DNA of 6,606 nucleotides, taken from NCBI GenBank assembly GCA_944322775.1, contig CALUQA010000026.1, positions 1 to 6,606 of the forward strand. Reading direction: 5' to 3'. Below are positions 1 to 4,685 of the stretch, in pieces (position 1 is the stretch's first letter; each line of letters starts with the position of its first letter). The notes beneath the pieces are model-generated. The model worked only from the letters and a program-made list of their open reading frames with translations. It searched no databases and had not been told where the DNA came from. This stretch comes from an uncultured Elusimicrobiales bacterium (GTDB taxonomy: Bacteria; Elusimicrobiota; Elusimicrobia; Elusimicrobiales; Elusimicrobiaceae). Made by a program: the position numbers and the translations under genes.

Positions 1-237
1 GTCTATCCTACCGACAACCTGACCAGCCTGGTGCCCACGTATATTGAAGCTATCCCGCAGGTCAATGTGCCGGGGCTGCCCAAAACCAACAAAGTGACGG
101 CCGGAACGTATGAGGCCGCCTTTACCAAAACCGGCGGCTGGGCCTACGTTAATGACCCGGCGGATCCGCGCTTTGGCGACGTGTTTGTAAACACGGATAA
201 AGAAGACAGTTACGGCAAAGCCTGGAACACCCATTAG
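1..237 (+). CDS. Type IV pilin-like / pseudopilin protein, C-terminal part (5' end outside window)
   Basis: The frame is open from the first base to a TAG stop at 235-237, giving 78 visible residues. The segment 'LVPTYIEAIP' resembles the 'L-x-x-Y-L-x-x-IP' stretch found after the N-terminal helix of PulG/GspG-like pseudopilins and type IV pilin-like proteins. Near the C-terminus, 'GGWAYVNDP' followed by 'GDVFVN' matches the final beta-strands of that fold. Such proteins are made with a short leader, cleaved and N-methylated by a prepilin peptidase, and assembled into pili or a type II secretion pseudopilus; a prepilin peptidase gene follows 53 bp downstream. The diagnostic leader and hydrophobic helix lie outside the window, so the call rests on the C-terminus and the neighbour. 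A GTG at 31 is in frame but is most likely an internal valine, since the frame continues upstream. Which pilin type it is, and whether it builds a pilus or secretion system, cannot be told. Confidence 0.7.
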   Translation, partial: VYPTDNLTSLVPTYIEAIPQVNVPGLPKTNKVTAGTYEAAFTKTGGWAYVNDPADPRFGDVFVNTDKEDSYGKAWNTH

Positions 238-244
238 TTTTATA

Positions 245-269
245 TCCCCCGCGTTTTTGGCGCGGGGGA
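245..269 (+). terminator. GC-rich hairpin after the pilin gene, probable terminator or attenuator
   Basis: A perfect 9-bp stem (TCCCCCGCG at 245-253 with CGCGGGGGA at 261-269) encloses a 7-nt loop. It begins 8 nt after the pilin stop codon. The following tract is only ACATTTTG, so the U-run is weak. The hairpin may terminate incompletely, letting some transcripts run into the prepilin peptidase gene 22 nt downstream, or it may protect the 3' end of the pilin mRNA. No convincing promoter fits between it and the next gene. Confidence 0.6.
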
Positions 270-279
270 CATTTTGTAT

Positions 280-285
280 AAGGAG
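280..285 (+). promoter_or_regulatory. Ribosome binding site of the prepilin peptidase gene
   Basis: AAGGAG lies 5 nt before the ATG at 291, an almost ideal Shine-Dalgarno placement that fixes the start codon. The SD is embedded in TATAAGGAG, a 9-mer that recurs upstream of the minus-strand gene starting at 4627. Confidence 0.8.
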
Positions 286-290
286 AAAGC

Positions 291-1073
291 ATGGACAGCC
301 TAATTTTGTTTTTTTCAGCCGTATTTGGCTTGATTATCGGCAGTTTTTTAAACGTTTGTATCTATCGCATTCCGCAAAATAAATCCATTGTGTGGCCGGG
401 TTCCTTTTGCCCCAAATGCGGAAAGCATATCAAGTTTTACGACAATATCCCGCTTATCAGCTATTTGATTTTGGGCGGTAAATGCCGCTATTGCAAAGAA
501 CCTATCTCCTGCCAGTACCCTATTGTGGAGTTTTTGACGGGTTTGCTGACGCTGCTTTTTGTGTGGCACTGGGGGCTGACACCGTGGACGGGCGTGTTGT
601 TGGTGGCGCTTTACAGTTTGATTATTCTGTCCGTGATAGACCTGGAACTGATGATTATTCCGGACCGTTTTTCATTGGGGCTGATTGTGCTGGGCTTGGC
701 GTTTAGCTGGCTGAACCCCAATTTTGACGGCACATTTTGGAGCCGCTTTTTGCAAAGCCTTACCGGTGCAGCCGTCGGCTTCTTTGGCACGCTGGCGGTG
801 GCGCTTTTGGGCTATGTGCTGTTTAAAAAAGAAGCCATGGGCGGCGGCGACGTAAAACTGATGGGCGGCATTGGTGCCTTTGTGGGTTGGGAAGGCGTAA
901 TCACCACCATTGTTTTTGCTTCCGTGCTGGGGCTTGTTTATTCCGTATTCTTGATGATTTTTAAAGGCAAGGGCAAAGGTGATGCCATTCCGTTTGGGCC
1001 TTTTTTAAGTGCCGGTGCTTTGATTAATCTGTTTTATTTAATCCGTCCGGACATGCTGGCCATTCGTTTTTAG
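291..1073 (+). CDS. pilD: Prepilin leader peptidase / N-methyltransferase (A24A family)
   Basis: This 260-residue integral membrane aspartic protease cleaves the leader of type IV prepilins and pseudopilins at the cytoplasmic face of the inner membrane; full-length members also N-methylate the new N-terminus. The N-terminus has the family motif 'GSFLNVCIYRIP' (residues 17-28). It is followed by a zinc-type four-cysteine module, C40-P-K-C43 and C65-R-Y-C68, typical of bifunctional PilD/GspO and absent from minimal peptidases. The two catalytic aspartates are recognisable: D117 in 'VIDLELMIIPD' and D187 in 'GGGDVKLMGG'. Several hydrophobic segments (about 4-22, 80-116, 127-141, 157-178, 193-223, 236-252) fit the usual multi-pass topology, and the length is normal. 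The SD 5 nt upstream of the ATG supports the start. It follows a pilin-like gene, a likely substrate. The gene ends 15 bp before a strong terminator. The symbol is used by family; a gspO or comC role is equally possible. Confidence 0.95.
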   Translation: MDSLILFFSAVFGLIIGSFLNVCIYRIPQNKSIVWPGSFCPKCGKHIKFYDNIPLISYLILGGKCRYCKEPISCQYPIVEFLTGLLTLLFVWHWGLTPWTGVLLVALYSLIILSVIDLELMIIPDRFSLGLIVLGLAFSWLNPNFDGTFWSRFLQSLTGAAVGFFGTLAVALLGYVLFKKEAMGGGDVKLMGGIGAFVGWEGVITTIVFASVLGLVYSVFLMIFKGKGKGDAIPFGPFLSAGALINLFYLIRPDMLAIRF

Positions 1074-1088
1074 CAAAATACGTTAAAT

Positions 1089-1124
1089 AAAAACCCCCGT
1101 TTGCAAATGCAAGCGGGGGTTTTT
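1089..1124. terminator. Bidirectional intrinsic terminator between convergent pilD and rdgB
   Basis: The stem CCCCCGTTTGC (1094-1104) pairs with GCAAGCGGGGG (1110-1119 plus flank) through 11 positions with one G-T wobble around the tetraloop AAAT (1105-1108). It is extended by AAAAA (1089-1093) pairing with TTTTT (1120-1124). The T-run on the right serves plus-strand transcripts from pilD and the A-run on the left serves minus-strand transcripts from rdgB, so one element insulates the converging genes. Confidence 0.92.
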
Positions 1125-1131
1125 CTGCGTT

Positions 1132-1149
1132 AAAAATCGGGGGACCGAT
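1132..1149 (-). terminator. Possible short additional terminator just downstream of rdgB
   Basis: Read on the minus strand, ATCGG (1149-1145) and CCGAT (1140-1136) form a 5-bp stem around the loop TCCC, followed at once by TTTT (1135-1132). It lies 13 nt past the rdgB stop and just before the stronger bidirectional terminator. The stem is short, so it may only be an accessory to that terminator. Confidence 0.35.
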
Positions 1150-1162
1150 AAGGGGAAACCCG

Positions 1163-1771
1163 TTATTTTTTCAGTTCGGCCAAATGCTGGGCCAACTGTC
1201 TAAAAGCTTTGCCGCGGTGGCTGATGGCATTTTTTTCTTCGTCAGTCATTTCGGCCAATGTTTTGCGGGAGCCTTCCACAATAAAAAGGGGATCATAGCC
1301 AAAGCCGTTTTCGCCTCGGTAGCCAAAGCCGATAAAACCGTTTAACGTGCCTTCAAAACTCATTGTTTTGCCATGCGGCATGGCTAGGCAGGCCACCGTG
1401 CGGAAACGCGCGGCGCGTTTGCCCAAAAACAGGCCTTCCAGCTCGTTTAACAGTTTGCGGTTGTTGTCGTCCGTGTCGGCGTGTTCGCCGGCGTAGCGGG
1501 CGGTATGCACGCCCGGGCGGCCGTTTAAAAATTCCACTTCCAACCCGGTATCGTCCGATATGGCCGGCAGGCCGGTTTCGTTGGCGGCATATACGGCTTT
1601 TATTTGGGCGTTTTGCTGCAGGGTGGTGCCGTCTTCCGGCGGCAGTTTAAGCCCGCCCACGTCTTTAAGACTTACATAATCAATATCCTCCCCCGTTGCT
1701 GTACGGCGGGGGAGGATATGTGTAATTTCTTTGAATTTATGTTCGTTTCCAGTAGCAATCAGAATTTTCAT
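1163..1771 (-). CDS. rdgB: XTP/dITP pyrophosphatase (non-canonical purine NTPase, RdgB/HAM1 family)
   Basis: This cytosolic house-cleaning enzyme hydrolyses dITP, ITP and XTP to the monophosphate and pyrophosphate, keeping deaminated purines out of DNA and RNA. The 202-residue length is normal. Family signatures in order: 'IATGNEHKFKEI' (residues 5-16, nucleotide-binding N-terminus), E46 in the 'PPEDGTTLQQNA' segment, 'SDDTGLEV' (72-79, with the metal/catalytic aspartates D73-D74), 'GRPGVHTARYAG' (84-95), 'RGENGFGYDPLF' (152-163) and the base-recognition 'SHRGKA' (184-189). The ATG follows the TAA of the upstream M20 peptidase gene by only 2 nt (TAAGCATG), and no good Shine-Dalgarno sequence precedes it, so it is probably translated by coupling in a two-gene transcript. 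Codons 18-30 contain a perfect 13-bp inverted repeat that encodes ILPRRTATGEDI, a stretch that seems a few residues longer than the equivalent loop in E. coli or B. subtilis homologues as I recall them. Confidence 0.96.
   Translation of the reverse strand: MKILIATGNEHKFKEITHILPRRTATGEDIDYVSLKDVGGLKLPPEDGTTLQQNAQIKAVYAANETGLPAISDDTGLEVEFLNGRPGVHTARYAGEHADTDDNNRKLLNELEGLFLGKRAARFRTVACLAMPHGKTMSFEGTLNGFIGFGYRGENGFGYDPLFIVEGSRKTLAEMTDEEKNAISHRGKAFRQLAQHLAELKK
1683..1719. repeat. Perfect 13-bp inverted repeat inside the rdgB coding sequence
   Basis: ATATCCTCCCCCG (1683-1695) is the exact reverse complement of CGGGGGAGGATAT (1707-1719), with an 11-nt spacer. It lies wholly inside rdgB (codons 18-30) and keeps the frame. 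It is not followed by a T-run on either strand, so it does not look like an intrinsic terminator. Its CCCCCG/CGGGGG core is shared with the hairpins at 245-269 and 1089-1124. It could be an in-frame palindromic repeat element or a local mRNA structure; copies elsewhere in the genome cannot be seen from here. Confidence 0.85.
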
Positions 1772-1773
1772 GC

Positions 1774-3096
1774 TTATTTGGCAACTTTCATTTGGGCTAC
1801 TTGTTTGACCAGGTTCAAAGCCACTTTATAGGCTTTAAACATATCTTCTTCGCTCAGCCATTCAATAAAGGCGTGCGGATTTCTCTGGCCGGTGAACACC
1901 GTGTAACCGCCAAAACCGTGTTTGGCCATAATCATGGCAGAGGTCGTGCCGGCGCGTTCTTGTTTCGGGTCCGGTTTGACGCCCGCATCGGTCATGGCTT
2001 TAGCAAGCATATCGTAAGCTTCCGGTTTGACGCCGTAGGCCACGTTTTCATATTGCTTGTTGATTTGCACGTCAATGGCAACGTTAAGCGCTTGGGACAA
2101 GCTGTCGGCCACGTGTTTAATGCGGTTAATATAGCGTTTGCCTTCTTCCTGGTCAAAATAGCGCAGGCGGAAGTCCACCATGTGGGTGTTTTCGGCTTGG
2201 TTGTATTCAATGTGGTGCGGTTCAATATAGCCTTGTTCGCCGCGGCTGTTGTTGGGCAAGTTGGCAGACGGAGCGGCAGCGGCAATCAAATCACCAATGG
2301 GTTTGGCAGAGTTGCGGTAGCCGTTGTCGGCTGCGTAAGACTGGTGGCCGTTAATGCCGTGTGCAGTGACCAAAACGCCATAGGCAGAGAAGTTGGCCAC
2401 TACCATTTCGCCGTCCACGCCGCCGTCAAAATCGTAAGCGTAATCGGGTTTGTAGTATTGCAATTCCAAGCGTTCGGCGCTGCGGCCCACGTCTTCGTTC
2501 GGGGTCAGCACGACCTGAATCGGCCCGTGCGGCATTTTGGGGTTTTCGGCCAAGGTTTTCAGCAAGGTCATCACAATGGTTACCCCGGCTTTATCGTCGG
2601 CGCCCAGGTTGGTGGTGCCGTCGGAAGTGACGATGGTCTTGCCGATCATTTTCTGCAAATAATCGTCTTTGGCAGGGTCAATGACTTGGTTGTTTTTCAG
2701 CGTAATGGCTTTGCCGTCATAGTTTTTAATGACCTGCGGTTTTACCCCGTTGCCGTTGATGTCCGGCGTGGTATCATAGTGAGCGCTGAAGCCCAAAACG
2801 GGGGCTTGGCGGTTCTTCAAATTGGAAGGAATATTGACGTAAATATATTTGTCGGCAGAAAAATGCGTCGGAAAGCCAAACGCTTTGACTTCTTCATACA
2901 AAGCATTGGCCATTTCTTCTTGCCCGGGCGTCATCCATTCCGCGTCATAATCGCTCATACTGCCAATGGTTACATAGGACAGAAAACGCGGTATCATACC
3001 CGCGCGGTATTTGTCTGCAACATTGCTTTGGGCAAAGACCGGCGCCGCACTTAAAAACAGTGCCAGTGCGACGGTGTATGCCAGTAGTTTTCTCAT
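1774..3096 (-). CDS. Exported M20-family (peptidase T-like) zinc aminopeptidase
   Basis: This 440-residue protein resembles tripeptide aminopeptidase PepT (M20B), which uses two zinc ions to remove N-terminal residues from tripeptides. The first 22 residues are a Sec signal peptide (K3, hydrophobic core, 'VFA' before Q23), so it should act in the periplasm or outside, unlike cytoplasmic PepT. Expected metal and catalytic positions are recognisable, with spacing close to E. coli PepT: H106 and D108 in 'SAHYDTTPD', D167 in 'LGADDKAG', E201 (general base) and D202 in 'TPNEDVG', D224 in 'DFDGG', and H408 in 'GQRNPH'. H251 matches the lid-domain histidine. Departures are D202 where PepT has Glu, and 'RAGTTSA' (381-387) where PepT has RGGTDGA, suggesting altered specificity. 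AGGAG lies 6 nt before the ATG. rdgB follows 2 nt after the stop. A degenerate paralogue lies upstream. Activity is likely but the substrate is unknown. Confidence 0.88.
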   Translation of the reverse strand: MRKLLAYTVALALFLSAAPVFAQSNVADKYRAGMIPRFLSYVTIGSMSDYDAEWMTPGQEEMANALYEEVKAFGFPTHFSADKYIYVNIPSNLKNRQAPVLGFSAHYDTTPDINGNGVKPQVIKNYDGKAITLKNNQVIDPAKDDYLQKMIGKTIVTSDGTTNLGADDKAGVTIVMTLLKTLAENPKMPHGPIQVVLTPNEDVGRSAERLELQYYKPDYAYDFDGGVDGEMVVANFSAYGVLVTAHGINGHQSYAADNGYRNSAKPIGDLIAAAAPSANLPNNSRGEQGYIEPHHIEYNQAENTHMVDFRLRYFDQEEGKRYINRIKHVADSLSQALNVAIDVQINKQYENVAYGVKPEAYDMLAKAMTDAGVKPDPKQERAGTTSAMIMAKHGFGGYTVFTGQRNPHAFIEWLSEEDMFKAYKVALNLVKQVAQMKVAK

Positions 3097-3102
3097 AATA
3101 TT

Positions 3103-3107
3103 CTCCT
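3103..3107 (-). promoter_or_regulatory. Ribosome binding site of the exported M20 peptidase gene
   Basis: AGGAG on the minus strand lies 6 nt before the ATG at 3096. This supports the start that includes the whole signal peptide. Confidence 0.7.
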
Positions 3108-3154
3108 GTTGTGAAAAATGTTCAAAGAAGTATCAGCTACGCTTTCACACCCTT

Positions 3155-3184
3155 ATTCTAATTAATCGCTTCGGCCGCGCACAA
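3155..3184 (-). promoter_or_regulatory. Candidate sigma70-type promoter for the M20 peptidase-rdgB transcript
   Basis: On the minus strand TTGTGC (3184-3179) and TAGAAT (3160-3155) are separated by 18 nt. The -10 matches the consensus at 5 of 6 positions; the -35 matches at only 3. Transcription would begin near 3148, leaving a leader of about 50 nt before the ATG at 3096. The upstream gene's terminator at 3236-3265 makes an independent promoter in this gap likely, but this particular site is only a visual match. Confidence 0.4.
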
Positions 3185-3235
3185 GGGCCAAAAGACCTAT
3201 TTTTTTTGTGGGTCTGTATTTGGAAAAAGTACATA

Positions 3236-3265
3236 AAAAACCCGCCGTTTGCGCGGCGGGTTTTT
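3236..3265. terminator. Intrinsic terminator after the degenerate M20 gene
   Basis: CCCGCCG (3241-3247) pairs perfectly with CGGCGGG (3254-3260) around the loop TTTGCG. The stem is extended by AAAAA (3236-3240) opposite TTTTT (3261-3265). The element lies 12 nt past the TAA of the minus-strand gene ending at 3278, and minus-strand transcripts end in a T-run (3240-3235). It separates that gene from the next M20 gene, so the two paralogues are probably separate transcription units. Its symmetry would also stop antisense transcription. Confidence 0.9.
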
Positions 3266-3277
3266 GTGACATATTAT

Positions 3278-4627
3278 TTAAAGGTCGGATTGAGCGCTTT
3301 GCCCCGCCCAATTGTTTGCCAGCGAAAGTACACTGCGCAAAGACGCTTCCATCACGTCGGTGTCTGCGTATTCCAGCAGGCTGCCCGGGTGAAAAACGCC
3401 GCTGAAAACACTGATGGCCGGCAGGCCGCGTTCTGTAAGGGCGGCCGCGGCATTGGGCCCGCGCTGGGCCAGCGGTTTGGGGGTAATGTCTTCCTGCTGC
3501 AGGGCCGCTTGCAGTTGGGTCACCATTTGCGGGGCCTGCATATCTTTGGCATTTTTAAAATCATCTTTCCACGTCAGTTGCGTGTGGGTGGCTTTGGGGT
3601 TCATTGCTTTGACCGTGTTGAAAGATTGCGTCACCAAGCGCTGCAGTTCCTGCATTTCTTCTTGGCTGAAAGCGCGGATTATGCCAGAAATTTGACTATG
3701 GTTTCCTTGCACGGAAATATCTTCCACCAAAATAAATCCGCGGCGGTCGGCAGTGGTTTCCGGGCGGCGCTGGCGCGGCAGCAGCGTATGAAAGTCAGAC
3801 GCCATGAGCAAATTGTCTGCATAAGAAGAGTTCATGGCTTGTCCCACGTCGGCAGTTCGGTTGCCTTCAAAAACGGCGGTAAACGAGCGGGAGTTAAAGT
3901 TTTCCGTCACCATTTCTCCCAAATTGGAACCGTTTACGATATAGGCATAATCGGCCCCCAAAGAAGCAATGTCCAGCTCGGCCAGGCCGCGGCCGTTGGC
4001 ATGATCGGGAATAAACACAATTTTGATAGGACCGTGTTCAATGGAGGGGTTGCCCAGCAGATAGTCCGCCATAGTCATGATAATGGCAATGCCGGCTTTG
4101 GGGTCGGCCCCCAGCACCGTGTCGCCGGAGGCGGTGATTAAATCGTGGCTGCGCGCGTCCAAAAGCTGCGGGCTGTTATATTCCGTAAGGCGGATATTTT
4201 TTTGCGCGTTTATCACAATGTCGCCGCCGTTATATTTGGCAAAAGTTTGCGGCTGCACACCTTTGTCGCTAAGCAGCGGGGTGGTGTCCAGATAAGCGAT
4301 AAAGGCAATGGTAGCCGAAGGCTTGGCCGTGGTGGCCGCAATGTCTGCCGTTACAATGGCGTTTTGGGCTGTTTTTACGTTGCTGGCGCCAATGTTTTTG
4401 AGTTCTTTGGCCAAGGCCTTGGCAAACGCGGTTTGGCCTTTGCTGGAGGGTACTTTGTCGGCTTCTGGGTCGGCCTGCGTGTCGTAAGCGGCGTATTTGG
4501 TCAGGCGCTCGGACAAAGCGGTTTTGGCGGCCTGTTTGTCGTAACGCATGACGGCCTTCCAGTTTTGCTGGGCGGCGGCGCAAAGCGGCAACAAAAGGGC
4601 AATTAAAACGGTGCAGATTTTTTTCAT
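3278..4627 (-). CDS. Exported M20/PepT-like protein with degenerate active site (probable pseudopeptidase)
   Basis: A 449-residue protein collinear with the adjacent M20 peptidase but lacking most of its zinc site. A signal peptide covers about residues 1-19 ('LCAAA' before QQ), so it should be exported. Aligned with the neighbour, the first metal His is Y112 in 'AYLDTTP', the catalytic Glu is H209 and its ligand partner A210 in 'IPDHANG', the next ligand Asp is N232 in 'IVNGS', and the last ligand His is G415 in 'FHPGS'. D114 and D175 ('LGADPKAG') remain. Spacing between these positions is kept within one residue, so the fold is probably intact. The frame is uninterrupted, which argues for a selected non-catalytic role (binding, scaffolding or partner of the active paralogue) rather than decay. 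The start is the ATG at 4627: an in-frame GTG at 4633 lies inside the Shine-Dalgarno sequence. It sits between valS and the active paralogue, each across a terminator. Confidence 0.85.
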   Translation of the reverse strand: MKKICTVLIALLLPLCAAAQQNWKAVMRYDKQAAKTALSERLTKYAAYDTQADPEADKVPSSKGQTAFAKALAKELKNIGASNVKTAQNAIVTADIAATTAKPSATIAFIAYLDTTPLLSDKGVQPQTFAKYNGGDIVINAQKNIRLTEYNSPQLLDARSHDLITASGDTVLGADPKAGIAIIMTMADYLLGNPSIEHGPIKIVFIPDHANGRGLAELDIASLGADYAYIVNGSNLGEMVTENFNSRSFTAVFEGNRTADVGQAMNSSYADNLLMASDFHTLLPRQRRPETTADRRGFILVEDISVQGNHSQISGIIRAFSQEEMQELQRLVTQSFNTVKAMNPKATHTQLTWKDDFKNAKDMQAPQMVTQLQAALQQEDITPKPLAQRGPNAAAALTERGLPAISVFSGVFHPGSLLEYADTDVMEASLRSVLSLANNWAGQSAQSDL

Positions 4628-4632
4628 GTACA

Positions 4633-4638
4633 CTCCTT
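4633..4638 (-). promoter_or_regulatory. Ribosome binding site that decides the start of the degenerate M20 gene
   Basis: AAGGAG on the minus strand (4638-4633) lies 5 nt before the ATG at 4627. The alternative in-frame GTG at 4633 would use the last base of this same site, so the ATG is preferred. The SD directly abuts the T-run of the valS terminator. Confidence 0.75.
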
Positions 4639-4639
4639 A

Positions 4640-4678
4640 TAAAAAAAATCCGGGCGGTCAGCCAAGCCCCGCCCGGAT
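4640..4678 (-). terminator. Intrinsic terminator of valS
   Basis: On the minus strand ATCCGGGCGG (4678-4669) pairs perfectly over 10 bp with CCGCCCGGAT (4657-4648) around an 11-nt loop, followed by a T-run through 4641. The stem starts 7 nt after the valS stop. The T-run is immediately followed by the Shine-Dalgarno sequence of the next gene, so no separate promoter and leader fit between them in the usual way. Confidence 0.92.
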
Positions 4679-4685
4679 AAATGTG

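Noticed and set aside
115..138. GCCGCC / GGCGGC inverted repeat in the pilin coding region
   Set aside because: A six-base GC-rich match in coding DNA is expected by chance and the loop is unremarkable.
254..282. Promoter for pilD between the hairpin and the start codon
   Set aside because: TATAAG could serve as a -10, but no acceptable -35 lies at 16-18 nt and the start would fall at the ribosome binding site.
1792..3054. Long open frame of 420 codons on the plus strand opposite the M20 peptidase gene
   Set aside because: It lies fully antisense to a gene with recognisable family motifs. Its translation is low-complexity (rich in V, G, F, H) and matches no known fold, as expected from the codon bias of the real gene.
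3193..3215. Hairpin AGACCTAT / GTGGGTCT with a seven-T loop in the M20 intergenic region
   Set aside because: Only five strong pairs, with wobbles that would be mismatches in the minus-strand RNA that is actually transcribed here.
3011..4141. Plus-strand open frame of 376 codons spanning the intergenic gap and the degenerate M20 gene
   Set aside because: It crosses a terminator and runs antisense to a gene with a clear signal peptide and family homology. It has no recognisable domain.
4573..4627. Lipoprotein signal in the degenerate M20 protein (Cys16 after LPL)
   Set aside because: The residue before the cysteine is Leu rather than Gly, Ala or Ser, so it does not fit a lipobox. An AxA-type cleavage just after is a better fit.
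3278..4633. GTG start at 4633 for the degenerate M20 gene
   Set aside because: The GTG overlaps the AAGGAG ribosome binding site. The ATG two codons later has ideal spacing and starts a typical signal peptide.
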